24,259 bases of DNA, taken from assembly GCF_963974515.1 (NCBI RefSeq), contig NZ_CAXBDD010000060.1, positions 1-24,259 on the forward strand, in the 5' to 3' direction. Position 1 is the first letter of the stretch. Every line of letters begins with the position of its first letter. Below the pieces are notes generated by a model. The model was given only the letters and a program-made list of their open reading frames with translations, did no database searches and was not told where the DNA came from. The translations under genes were made by a program, and so were the position numbers. Of this stretch, positions 1 through 8,347 are shown piece after piece. The stretch is from Sunxiuqinia sp963974515. Its GTDB lineage: Bacteria > Bacteroidota > Bacteroidia > Bacteroidales > Prolixibacteraceae.

Positions 1-539
1 TTAGGATAAGGCAGATCGCGTAGCGGAGCATCGGGATTACTTTCGAGTTCATTCAACTTCAAATCGGCCAGAAATACTTTGGGTGCTGAAACTGGCTGAT
101 TCAAATCCGTTAATCGGCGGATAAAATCGACCACCGCAAGCTTACTGGCCACTCTTGTCGTAATCGGAATCAATTGCTGGTACAGATGAATTTCGTCGAC
201 GGTTTTGGGAATATAATCGTGAGCCATTATTTCCAGCACTTTCCCATCGTCGGTAACCACGTAGAGGTTTCGCAGCGCCTTCAACGGGATGCTTTCAAAA
301 CACCGGTAAATGGAAAGATACACAGATCGCTTGGGTTCTCCGTCGTCATAAGGTTTCATTTTCAGATTGATGTAGTCCTGATGCAACTGAGTTTGATCTG
401 GATCAAACTCAAAGAATACAGCCTGCCCATGAATCTGCTTTCTGGTGCCTACCGAAAGGTAATTCCCAAACTCAAGCGGCTTCAAATGAGAAACAATAAT
501 GGATTCGGGGGTGGCAACCAGATAAAAATACTTTTTCAT
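1..539 (-). CDS. Conserved hypothetical protein, 3' end beyond the window
   Basis: An open frame runs on the minus strand from ATG at 537-539 to the window edge without a stop, giving 179 codons of an incomplete protein. It starts MKKYFYLVATPESIIVSHLK and has no signal peptide or membrane segment, so it is probably cytoplasmic. It alternates hydrophobic and charged stretches, with segments such as YVVTDDGKVLEIMAHDY that look like beta strands. I do not recognise a family and assign no function. Codon use and continuous reading look genuine, and the plus-strand frame over 174-563 is its shadow. It is transcribed away from the MMPL transporter at 735, with about 195 bp between the two starts. 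Confidence 0.75.
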   Translation of the reverse strand, partial: MKKYFYLVATPESIIVSHLKPLEFGNYLSVGTRKQIHGQAVFFEFDPDQTQLHQDYINLKMKPYDDGEPKRSVYLSIYRCFESIPLKALRNLYVVTDDGKVLEIMAHDYIPKTVDEIHLYQQLIPITTRVASKLAVVDFIRRLTDLNQPVSAPKVFLADLKLNELESNPDAPLRDLPYP

Positions 540-734
540 CTCATCAGTTTTTTAAATTTTTAATGCTAAAAAGAACAAGGAGCCGGACACCTATCGCATT
601 TGACTCGGCAATTCACTCACCAGAAAGCCACGCAAAATACAAATATCAGGACAATCAAAATCACCCTTTCACGTTACTTTCGTAATCCCGTTTTATTAAC
701 TATTTTCGCCATAATTTTTATACGAGATTTTATT
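540..734. promoter_or_regulatory. Divergent intergenic region
   Basis: This is the gap between the start of the left-edge gene (minus) and the MMPL transporter (plus), so it should carry both promoters. Weak matches to the Bacteroidota -7 element occur: TATTTTGC reads on the minus strand around 635-642, and TATTTTCG on the plus strand around 701-708. Both differ from TAnnTTTG by at least one base and I cannot fix a -33 element. No hairpin or RNA gene was seen. Confidence 0.3.
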
Positions 735-3149
735 ATGTGGGTTTGGCTCTCCGGAATTATACTAAGAAACAGGCGGTTATTGCTTTCAATTTTGGGACTG
801 GTAACCATTTTTATGGCCTATCAGGCAACCAAAGTTGAAATGTCGTATGAATCGGCACAGCTCCTGCCAAAAAAAGACAGTGCATACGTTGATTACCTGC
901 AATTCCGGGAGCTTTTTGGAGAAGAAGGAAACCTGATTGTGGTGGGCGTGCAGGACGAGGATTTTTTCAAACTGGACCACTTCGAAGACTGGCATCGCTT
1001 GGTTGAAAACCTGGATCAGATTGACGGCGTTGAAAATCTGCTTTCGGTATCGAATGCGTATAATCTGAAAAAGAACCAGGAAGAACGACAATTCGAAATT
1101 GAGGAGATTTTTCCGGATGAAATCGATTCACAACAACAACTCGACAGCCTGGCCTCGGTTTTTCACAGCTTGCCTTTTTACCGGGAATTGTTGTATAACC
1201 AGGAGTCGAACTTCTACTTGCTGGCCATTACGGTCAACAAAGACAAAATGAAATCGAAAGAGCGAGAAAATCTCGTGTTAGCCATCAAAAAAACCTGCGA
1301 ATCCTTTTCCGAAGAAACCGGCTTAGATCTTCATTATTCGGGGCTTCCCTACATCCGGGTCATCAATTCAATCAAAATAAAAAAGGAAATTTACTTGTTC
1401 AGTGGACTGGCTTTGTTGCTCTGCATTGTGACCTTGTTCTTTTTCTTCCGTTCGTTCAAAGCGGTTCTTTTTCCTATTCTGATTGTCATTACCGGCGTAA
1501 CCTGGGCTTTGGGAACCATGACCCTGTTTGGTTTTAAAATCACCTTACTCACGGGCATGATCCCTTCGTTGCTGATTGTAATTGGCATTCCCAACAGCAT
1601 CTACATGCTGAATAAATATCATCATGAATTTCGCAGCCATGGCAACAATATCAAAGCCCTGCAACGGGTGATCATCAAAATTGGAAATGCCACTTTTCTG
1701 ACCAACCTGACCACTGCATCGGGTTTCGCCACCTTTGTGATTACCAATAGCGAAGTACTCCGACAATTTGGAGTCGTCGCCGCCTTAAATATTCTGACAC
1801 TTTTCGTCCTTTCCCTCTTGTTGATTCCGATCTTGTTCAGCTTTTCCAAACCACCCGGTCGGCGACACATGAAACATCTGGAAAGCCGCGTTTTTAAATC
1901 CATCGTGCGCCGTTTGGAAAACATTACGCAAAACCATCGCAAATTGGTTTATCTATCCACTATTGGGGTTTTGCTGTTGGGGTTTTATGGCATTTCACTC
2001 ATCAAAAGTTCTGGTTATATGGTGGATGATATTCCTGAAAGTGATGTCATTTACAAAGACCTGAAATATTTTGAAGAACAGATTGACGGGCTGATGCCAC
2101 TGGAAATCATTATCGATACAAAACGCCGGAATGGTGTCATGAGCCTGAGTAACTTTCAGCGAATTGAACGACTGGAGAAACGACTGGAGGACTACGATGA
2201 ACTGTCGTCTTCCATGTCGCTGCTTAATATCCTGAAGTTCTCGAAACAAGCATTTTACAATGGTAACGAGCGTTATTACAGCCTGCCAAACAACCAGGAA
2301 AAAAACTTCATCCTCGCCTATGCAACTAAGAGCGAAGAAGATGAAGCTACCGGAGTGAGCGCCTTGCACTCGTTTCTTGATAGTTCCAAGCAGGTTACCC
2401 GAATCAGCATTCGCATGCACGACGTGGGAACCAAACGGATGGAAGAACTGTACACCGATTTTAAACAGGAGGTTGACTCGGTTTTTCCACCCGACAAATT
2501 TGACGTGACCGTCACAGGCTCCAGTATCACCTTTTTTAGAGGAACGCAATACCTGGTCAAAAACCTGTTCAGTAGCTTAACGCTCGCCATTGTGCTGATT
2601 GCCGCATTCATGGCTATCATGTTTTACTCCTGGCGCATGGTACTCATGTCACTCATTCCCAACATCATTCCGCTAATTTTCACCGCGGCCATTATGGGTT
2701 TTACCGGAATCCCAATCAAAGCGTCCACCATTTTGGTATTCAGCATTGCCTTTGGGATTTCTGTTGACAACACCATTCATTTTCTGGCCAAGTACCGGCA
2801 GGAATTGACGACCACAGGCTGGAACATTCAGCAATCAGTTAAACTGGCCCTTCGCGAAACCGGTGTCAGTATGATGTACACCTTCGTTGTGCTTTTCTTT
2901 GGATTTGGTGTCTACAGCGTTTCTCAGTTTGGCGGAACGGCTGCTTTAGGCGTATTGGTTTCTTTAACTTTGTTTGTCGCCATCACGTCAAACCTGATTC
3001 TGCTTCCCGCACTTCTGGCCGGGCTTGAAAAATATACCACCACCAAATCATTCCACGAACCCTTACTTCAAATATACGACGAGGAGGAAGATATTGAGCT
3101 GGATGACCTTGAAATTGAAGGAACACACAACGAAGAAAAAGACGCATGA
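735..3149 (+). CDS. RND superfamily (MMPL) transporter
   Basis: Inner-membrane RND/MMPL-type exporter of 804 residues from the chosen ATG. The protein is two similar halves. Each has one membrane helix, a periplasmic loop of roughly 190-200 residues, then a bundle of about five helices, 12 in total. The second half carries FGISVDNTIHFLAKYRQEL, matching the conserved intramembrane acidic/His segment of this family; the first half has the equivalent GIPNSIYMLNKYHHE. Family members export lipids, hopanoids or other hydrophobic compounds using the proton gradient, but the substrate here is unknown. A longer frame opens at TTG 600, but its first 45 residues look like non-coding sequence, while MWVWLSGIILRNRRLLL at 735 fits the usual start. 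The acidic C-terminal tail overlaps the prenyl synthase start by 4 bp, implying translational coupling. Confidence 0.9.
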   Translation: MWVWLSGIILRNRRLLLSILGLVTIFMAYQATKVEMSYESAQLLPKKDSAYVDYLQFRELFGEEGNLIVVGVQDEDFFKLDHFEDWHRLVENLDQIDGVENLLSVSNAYNLKKNQEERQFEIEEIFPDEIDSQQQLDSLASVFHSLPFYRELLYNQESNFYLLAITVNKDKMKSKERENLVLAIKKTCESFSEETGLDLHYSGLPYIRVINSIKIKKEIYLFSGLALLLCIVTLFFFFRSFKAVLFPILIVITGVTWALGTMTLFGFKITLLTGMIPSLLIVIGIPNSIYMLNKYHHEFRSHGNNIKALQRVIIKIGNATFLTNLTTASGFATFVITNSEVLRQFGVVAALNILTLFVLSLLLIPILFSFSKPPGRRHMKHLESRVFKSIVRRLENITQNHRKLVYLSTIGVLLLGFYGISLIKSSGYMVDDIPESDVIYKDLKYFEEQIDGLMPLEIIIDTKRRNGVMSLSNFQRIERLEKRLEDYDELSSSMSLLNILKFSKQAFYNGNERYYSLPNNQEKNFILAYATKSEEDEATGVSALHSFLDSSKQVTRISIRMHDVGTKRMEELYTDFKQEVDSVFPPDKFDVTVTGSSITFFRGTQYLVKNLFSSLTLAIVLIAAFMAIMFYSWRMVLMSLIPNIIPLIFTAAIMGFTGIPIKASTILVFSIAFGISVDNTIHFLAKYRQELTTTGWNIQQSVKLALRETGVSMMYTFVVLFFGFGVYSVSQFGGTAALGVLVSLTLFVAITSNLILLPALLAGLEKYTTTKSFHEPLLQIYDEEEDIELDDLEIEGTHNEEKDA

Positions 3150-4138
3150 AACCAATGTTTACCATTGAAGACCTGCAGCAGCTGGTGGTTGACCGGCTCA
3201 TCCAGGAAGCCCGGAGAATTGGACAAACCCAACCGGTAAATTTGTATCAGCCCATTGAATACACCCTCAACATGGGGGGCAAACGACTGCGTCCGGCGAT
3301 GCTTCTAATGGCCTGCGACCTTTTTGGCGGAGACGTTGACCAGGCGTTGAATGCGGCCGTTGCTGTTGAGGTTTTCCATAACTTCACCCTGCTACATGAT
3401 GACATTATGGATCTTGCCGATATCCGGAGAAACCAGCCTGCGGTTCATAAAAAGTACAATGAAAACGTTGCCATCCTGTCGGGCGATGCCATGTCGATTA
3501 TGGCCTATCAGTACCTGCTCAAAACAGAAAGCCCCGCCATTCAAAAAATCACTCAGCTGTTCTCAAAAACGGCTATGGAGGTATGTGAAGGCCAACAATA
3601 CGATATGGATTTTGAGAATCAAACCAGCGTAAGCATCAACGACTATCTGGAAATGATCCGGCTGAAAACGGCTGTTCTGATTGCCGGAAGCTTCAAAATG
3701 GGTGCTCAACTTGCTATGGCCCCGGATGCTGATGCTGACCGGATTTACGGCTTCGGAATCAGCCTCGGACTAGCCTTTCAGCTACAGGACGACTTGCTGG
3801 ATGTTTTTGCAGAACAGGTTAAATTTGGAAAGAAAACCGGAGGCGATATCCTTGCCAACAAAAAAACCTTTTTACTACTGAAAGCCTTGGAATTGGCCAA
3901 TCCCGAACAAAAAGTCCAACTGAACCATTGGTTAAACAGAAAAGACTTCAACCCACAAGAAAAAATAGCAGCCGTCAAAAAAATATACACTGAATTGAAC
4001 TTGCAGGAAATCAGCCGTCAAAAATCGGACGAATATTACCAATCTGCGCTGAAAGAATTGCAAGCAGTTGAGGCAGAAATAAATCGGAAGGAGCCCCTGA
4101 TTTTATTGGCCAAAACCATCATGAAACGTGAACATTAA
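3146..4138 (+). CDS. Polyprenyl synthetase (trans-isoprenyl diphosphate synthase)
   Basis: Cytoplasmic enzyme of 330 residues that condenses isopentenyl diphosphate onto an allylic diphosphate. GGKRLRP (44-50), the first aspartate-rich motif DDIMD (85-89) followed by IRRNQ, a KTA segment (174-176) and the second motif DDLLD (215-219) are all present. The residue five before DDIMD is Phe80. In this family an aromatic side chain there limits chain length, as in GGPP synthases, whereas E. coli IspB has Ala. FPP/GGPP-length products are therefore more likely than octaprenyl; this is inference. There is no two-residue insertion in the first motif of the kind seen in bacterial FPP synthase. The ATG lies inside the stop of the MMPL gene (ATGA), so the two are one transcription unit and may share an isoprenoid or lipid function. 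Confidence 0.95.
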   Translation: MKPMFTIEDLQQLVVDRLIQEARRIGQTQPVNLYQPIEYTLNMGGKRLRPAMLLMACDLFGGDVDQALNAAVAVEVFHNFTLLHDDIMDLADIRRNQPAVHKKYNENVAILSGDAMSIMAYQYLLKTESPAIQKITQLFSKTAMEVCEGQQYDMDFENQTSVSINDYLEMIRLKTAVLIAGSFKMGAQLAMAPDADADRIYGFGISLGLAFQLQDDLLDVFAEQVKFGKKTGGDILANKKTFLLLKALELANPEQKVQLNHWLNRKDFNPQEKIAAVKKIYTELNLQEISRQKSDEYYQSALKELQAVEAEINRKEPLILLAKTIMKREH

Positions 4139-4254
4139 ACCGGCAAAAGCGTTTGCTATTGGTGTTAAAACAACAGTCAATATAAAACCTATAAAATTTG
4201 TGCAATTAAGCTGGTTTTTGTAATTTCCGGCTCCACAGAAGTAAACTTTTTATC

Positions 4255-5769
4255 ATGAGTCAAAATATCGGTAAAGTCGTACAGGTCATCGGGCCTGTAG
4301 TTGATATCAGCTTCGATCAGGAAGGTAGTGAACTGCCCAACATCTACGATGCATTGGAGATTGTTCGGGAAGGCAAAACCAACCTGGTTGTCGAGTGCCA
4401 GCAGCATGTTGGTGAAAACACCGTCCGGGCCATTTCGATGGACTCCACCGACGGATTAAGACGTGGTATGGATGTCATTGCCACAGGTGCGCAAATCAAG
4501 ATGCCAAACGGGCAGATTGCCCTCGGACGCCTGCTGAATGTAACAGGCGATGCCGTAGATGGCATGGAAAGCTTACCAAAAGATGGATTGACCATCCATA
4601 ACCAACCCCCGAAATATGAGGATCTGACAACTGAAAGCGAAATCCTTTTCACCGGAATTAAAGTCATCGACCTGATTGAACCTTACGCAAAAGGAGGTAA
4701 AATTGGCTTATTTGGGGGTGCCGGTGTTGGTAAAACCGTTTTGATTCAGGAATTGATTAACAACATAGCCCTGGCGCACAGCGGACTTTCGGTTTTTGCC
4801 GGTGTTGGAGAACGGACCCGTGAAGGAAACGATTTGCTGCGCGAGATGATTGAAGCCAAAATCGTTGACTATGGCGATGAATTCCGCAAGTCGATGGAAG
4901 AAGGCGGATGGGACCTTTCGAAGGTTGATCCGGTTGCGCTGAAGAAATCAAAACTGGCGCTGGTATTCGGACAGATGAACGAACCTCCCGGCGCCCGTGC
5001 CCGCGTGGCACTTTCGGGATTGACCATTGCCGAAAGCTTACGTGATGGGGATGGCTCCGACAGCCCCGGCGGTCGTGACATTCTTTTCTTTGTCGACAAC
5101 GTATTTCGCTTTACCCAGGCAGGTTCAGAGGTTTCGGCCTTGCTTGGAAGGATGCCATCAGCCGTGGGCTACCAGCCTACGTTGGCCACCGAAATGGGTG
5201 AAATGCAGGAACGAATCACCTCAACGAAAAACGGATCAATCACTTCGGTGCAAGCCGTTTATGTACCTGCCGACGACTTGACAGACCCGGCGCCGGCAAC
5301 AACCTTTGCCCACCTGGATGCCACCACCGTTTTGAGCCGTAAAATCTCTGAACTTGGAATTTACCCGGCTGTTGATCCGCTGGATTCATCTTCACGAATT
5401 CTGACTGCTGACATTGTGGGTGACGAACATTACAACTGCGCACAGCAAGTAAAAGAAATTCTGCAACGCTATAAGGAATTGCAGGACATCATCGCTATTC
5501 TTGGGATGGATGAACTATCGGAAGAAGACAAACTGATCGTTCACCGCGCCCGACGGGTTCAGCGTTTCTTGTCGCAACCATTCTTTGTGGCCGAGCAATT
5601 TACCGGACTGCAAGGAAAACTGGTCTCCATTGAAGATACCATCAAAGGCTTCAACATGATTCTGAATGGCGAAGTGGATCAATATCCGGAATCGGCCTTC
5701 AACTTGGTTGGAACAATTGAAGAAGCCATAAAAAAAGGTGAGAAAATGCTGGCCGAAGCCGAAGCTTAA
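4255..5769 (+). CDS. atpD: F1Fo ATP synthase subunit beta
   Basis: Catalytic beta subunit of the F1 sector, 504 residues, on the cytoplasmic face of the inner membrane. Visible landmarks are Walker A GGAGVGKT (154-161), GERTREG (185-191), the Walker B strand ILFFVD ending at Asp281, FRFTQAGSEVSALLGR after it, and the DELSEED loop in GMDELSEEDKL. A short glycine/serine-rich insertion (RDGDGSDSPGG, about 263-273) precedes Walker B. The upstream gap of 116 bp probably contains its own promoter. atpC follows after 12 bp. The other ATP synthase genes are not here, so this two-gene unit is separate from the rest, an arrangement known in many Bacteroidota. Confidence 0.98.
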   Translation: MSQNIGKVVQVIGPVVDISFDQEGSELPNIYDALEIVREGKTNLVVECQQHVGENTVRAISMDSTDGLRRGMDVIATGAQIKMPNGQIALGRLLNVTGDAVDGMESLPKDGLTIHNQPPKYEDLTTESEILFTGIKVIDLIEPYAKGGKIGLFGGAGVGKTVLIQELINNIALAHSGLSVFAGVGERTREGNDLLREMIEAKIVDYGDEFRKSMEEGGWDLSKVDPVALKKSKLALVFGQMNEPPGARARVALSGLTIAESLRDGDGSDSPGGRDILFFVDNVFRFTQAGSEVSALLGRMPSAVGYQPTLATEMGEMQERITSTKNGSITSVQAVYVPADDLTDPAPATTFAHLDATTVLSRKISELGIYPAVDPLDSSSRILTADIVGDEHYNCAQQVKEILQRYKELQDIIAILGMDELSEEDKLIVHRARRVQRFLSQPFFVAEQFTGLQGKLVSIEDTIKGFNMILNGEVDQYPESAFNLVGTIEEAIKKGEKMLAEAEA

Positions 5770-5781
5770 AAAAATAGGACT

Positions 5782-6024
5782 ATGTTTCTTGAAATTATAA
5801 CTCCATCAAAAAAAGTGTTTGCCGGTGAGGTTACTTTGGTACAACTTCCAGGAACCAAAGGTTCATTTGCCGTTCTTGAAAACCACGCACCTCTCATTTC
5901 AACGCTGGAAGCAGGCAAAATCAAAGTGGTTGAGAAAGGTGACCAGGTAAGCTTTTTTGACATTGATGGCGGAGTAGTTGAAGTAAAGCACAACAAGATT
6001 ATTGTGCTGACCGAATCCGCATAA
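5782..6024 (+). CDS. atpC: F1Fo ATP synthase subunit epsilon, short form
   Basis: An 80-residue protein that matches only the N-terminal beta-sandwich of epsilon (FLEIITPSKKVFAGEVTLVQLPG, then the conserved LENHAPLIST). The two-helix C-terminal domain that inhibits ATP hydrolysis in the E. coli or Bacillus protein (about 130-140 residues) is absent. The stop is a clean TAA followed closely by a terminator, so this is a naturally short form rather than a frameshift. It sits in the central stalk with gamma. It is the last gene of the atpDC transcript. Confidence 0.95.
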   Translation: MFLEIITPSKKVFAGEVTLVQLPGTKGSFAVLENHAPLISTLEAGKIKVVEKGDQVSFFDIDGGVVEVKHNKIIVLTESA

Positions 6025-6046
6025 AAAAATAATCATCAGCAATTGA

Positions 6047-6085
6047 AATACCCTGAAAGATCAATATCTTTCAGGGTATTATTTT
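6047..6085 (+). terminator. Rho-independent terminator after atpDC
   Basis: A perfect 15-bp stem, AATACCCTGAAAGAT (6047-6061) pairing with ATCTTTCAGGGTATT (6066-6080), with a 4-nt loop and ATTTT after it. It starts about 22 nt after the atpC stop. The T-run is short, but the stem is too long and exact to be chance. The next gene starts at 6090, so the hairpin also forms its immediate 5' flank. Confidence 0.9.
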
Positions 6086-6089
6086 ACCA

Positions 6090-7073
6090 TTGAACACCAA
6101 GATATTAATCATACGGTTTAGCTCCATCGGCGATATAGTATTAACCAGCCCGGTGATTCGTTGCTTAAAAAAGCAACTAAACCGACCTGAAATCCATTTT
6201 CTAACCAAAGAAAAACACGCTGATCTGCTTCGCGCGAATCCTTACATCGATCATATTCATGTACTGAATTCGAACCTAACCGAGCTCGTACAGCAACTTC
6301 AAAAAGAAGAATTCGACTACATTGTGGATTTGCACCACAATCTAAGAAGCCAGTTCATCAAACGAAATCTCCGCAAAAAATCGTTCACGCTGAAAAAACT
6401 GAATATCAAAAAATGGCTGTTGGTCTCCTTCAAAATCAACATCCTCCCCAAAATTCACATTGTTGACCGCATGATGCATGCCGTGGCTCCACTGGGCATT
6501 ACAAACGATGGATGTGGGCTGGACTATTTCATTCCGAAAGGAGAAAATTTCAACCCGGAAACCCTACCGGAGGAATTCAGAAAAGGCTATGTTGCGGTGG
6601 TGCTATCGGGCACCTACTACACCAAGAGACTTCCAGCTGAAAAACATGTGGAATTTCTTAGCCAGGTGCATGTCCCCTGCATTTTAATTGGTGGAAAAAG
6701 TGAAGTCGCGCTGGCCTGGCAAATTGAACAACAAGCTGAAGGAAAAATCCTGAGTCTGTGTCATCAACTCACGATCAACCAATCGGCCTCGGTAGTCAAA
6801 AATGCTCGGCTGGTAGTTTCAAACGACACGGGACTGATGCACGTGGCGGCGGCTTTCAACAAGAAAATCCTGTCGGTTTGGGGAAGCACAACACCCGATC
6901 TGGGTATGACGCCCTATTTACCCCATGCAGCATCGCATGTGCAAAAAGTTGACGGATTAAGCTGCCAGCCTTGCTCAAAGATCGGACGACAGTATTGTCC
7001 AAAAAAACATTTCCGCTGCATGCTCGAACAAGATACGGCGGAAATGGCCAAATGGGTTGAAAATAATTTTTAG
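6090..7073 (+). CDS. Glycosyltransferase family 9 (heptosyltransferase-like)
   Basis: A 327-residue GT-B glycosyltransferase of the ADP-heptose:LPS heptosyltransferase family, expected on the cytoplasmic side of the inner membrane and building lipopolysaccharide core. The N-terminus ILIIRFSSIGDIVLTSPVIR is diagnostic. The C-terminal donor domain has ARLVVSNDTGLMHVAAAF and a Cys-containing stretch SCQPCSKIGRQYCPKKHFRC that may bind a metal or form disulfides. The only start that keeps the conserved N-terminus is TTG at 6090; no in-frame ATG lies upstream of the motif. That start is about 10 nt after the atpC terminator stem. The 3' end overlaps the convergent aminotransferase by 4 bp. The sugar donor is not determinable from sequence alone. 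Confidence 0.92.
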   Translation: MNTKILIIRFSSIGDIVLTSPVIRCLKKQLNRPEIHFLTKEKHADLLRANPYIDHIHVLNSNLTELVQQLQKEEFDYIVDLHHNLRSQFIKRNLRKKSFTLKKLNIKKWLLVSFKINILPKIHIVDRMMHAVAPLGITNDGCGLDYFIPKGENFNPETLPEEFRKGYVAVVLSGTYYTKRLPAEKHVEFLSQVHVPCILIGGKSEVALAWQIEQQAEGKILSLCHQLTINQSASVVKNARLVVSNDTGLMHVAAAFNKKILSVWGSTTPDLGMTPYLPHAASHVQKVDGLSCQPCSKIGRQYCPKKHFRCMLEQDTAEMAKWVENNF

Positions 7074-8236
7074 GCGAAGGCTTCTTTCATTCGAATTAAC
7101 GCCTGCTCCAGCGTGGCTTTCGGACAGCCAATATTGATCCGCATATAGCTGCTTCCCTGCTTGCCAAACTGCACACCGCGATTGAGCCCAACGCCAGCCT
7201 GAATCAGCTTGTCATTTAACTCTTGATCACTCAATTGAAAGGCCGAAAAATCGAGCCAGATCAAGTAGGTGGCTTCGGGTTTCATTGGCACCACCTGCGG
7301 CAGGTTTTCCTTCAGAAAAAACTCCAAAAACCGGTAGTTCTCCTGCAAATAATCCACCATCTGATCAACCCAGTCTGCCCCTTCGCGATAAGCGGTCTCC
7401 AATGCCAGCGAACCAAAGATATTGCCCATGTGCAAGTGCGGAACCTTCAAGGTTCGCTCGTAACGCACAAACAACTTCTTATTCGGAATGACAACAAACG
7501 AAGTGGTTAAGCCGGCAATATTGAAAGTTTTACTTCCTGCCATGCAAACCACGCAGTTGTTGGCAATTTCATCAGACAGAGTGGGCAGTGGAATGTGTCG
7601 ATGTCCCTCAAAAACCAGATCCGCGTGAATCTCATCGGACACAATCAGTACTTTATTTTCGAGGCAAACAGTCGCTAAAGCTTCCAGTTCCGCCTTGGTC
7701 CAAACCATTCCTCCGGGATTTTGAGGATTACACAGCAGCAGCATTTTAGTTTTGGCCGAGATTTTGCTTTTCAGATCTTCCAGGTCAAACGTATAACGAC
7801 CGTTTTCAAGCTTCAACGGATTTTCAATCATTTTGCGGCTCATGCCTTTCACCGAATCAAAAAACGGAAAGTAAACAGGGGGTTGTACAATCACTTCATC
7901 TCCCGGCTTCGAATAGGTATCAATCGCTAAAGTCAGTCCGGCTACCACTCCCGGACTAAACGAAATCCACTCTTTCTCAACCTTCCATCCGTGTCGCAGA
8001 TCCAGCCAGTTGATGATGGCATCAGCGTACGAGTCACCACGAAAGGTGTACCCCAACACTTCATGCTCCAGGCGTTGCTTCAAAGCCTGTACGATAAAAT
8101 CAGGTGTTTTAAAATCCATATCGGCCACCCACAAGGGTAACACCTCTCCGTTACCGAAAAATTGCTCGCGGGCATCGTATTTAATACTGTTGGTATTGGT
8201 TCGATCAACCAATTCATCAAAATTGTAGTTTTTCAT
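7070..8236 (-). CDS. MalY/PatB-family PLP aminotransferase (putative cystathionine beta-lyase)
   Basis: Cytoplasmic pyridoxal-phosphate enzyme of 388 residues, fold type I, class I/II aminotransferase. Visible are the N-terminal LPLWVADMDFKTP, the cofactor-binding NPQNPGG (170-176), VSDEIHADLVF with Asp201, and the Schiff-base Lys236 in GSKTFNIAGL. The DEIHADL and PLWVADMDF segments are typical of the MalY/PatB subgroup, whose members cleave C-S bonds (cystathionine or cysteine) and sometimes act as regulators or aminotransferases. The protein ends at the convergent glycosyltransferase and lies 111 bp downstream of the ComB-like gene on the same strand. The substrate is inferred from the family only. 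Confidence 0.9.
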   Translation of the reverse strand: MKNYNFDELVDRTNTNSIKYDAREQFFGNGEVLPLWVADMDFKTPDFIVQALKQRLEHEVLGYTFRGDSYADAIINWLDLRHGWKVEKEWISFSPGVVAGLTLAIDTYSKPGDEVIVQPPVYFPFFDSVKGMSRKMIENPLKLENGRYTFDLEDLKSKISAKTKMLLLCNPQNPGGMVWTKAELEALATVCLENKVLIVSDEIHADLVFEGHRHIPLPTLSDEIANNCVVCMAGSKTFNIAGLTTSFVVIPNKKLFVRYERTLKVPHLHMGNIFGSLALETAYREGADWVDQMVDYLQENYRFLEFFLKENLPQVVPMKPEATYLIWLDFSAFQLSDQELNDKLIQAGVGLNRGVQFGKQGSSYMRINIGCPKATLEQALIRMKEAFA

Positions 8237-8293
8237 GTTCTGTTAATTCCAATTCGTGATTATCTGCTTCCAGCGCTTATCCAGTTGAAGAAG

Positions 8294-8317
8294 TAGTTCA
8301 TGATATTTCATGAATTA
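8294..8317. repeat. Inverted repeat upstream of the MalY-like gene
   Basis: TTCATGA (8297-8303) and TCATGAA (8308-8314) are perfect 7-bp arms around a 4-nt spacer. The flanking TAG/TTA adds three more pairs if one G-T wobble is allowed. It lies in the 111-bp gap between the comB stop and the malY start, about 60-80 bp upstream of the malY ATG. No T-run follows on either strand, so it looks more like a protein-binding site than a terminator. Chance occurrence is possible. Confidence 0.35.
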
Positions 8318-8347
8318 TACTTCGTATGTAGTAAGATAAAAGCAGGC

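Noticed and set aside
600..734. N-terminal extension of the MMPL transporter from TTG 600
   Set aside because: The 45 extra residues have no family-like composition, and promoter-like AT-rich sequence lies there. ATG 735 gives the normal start.
4190..4230. Promoter for atpD (TTTG, 20 nt, TAATTTCC)
   Set aside because: The -7 candidate has two mismatches to TAnnTTTG, so it cannot be told from AT-rich background.
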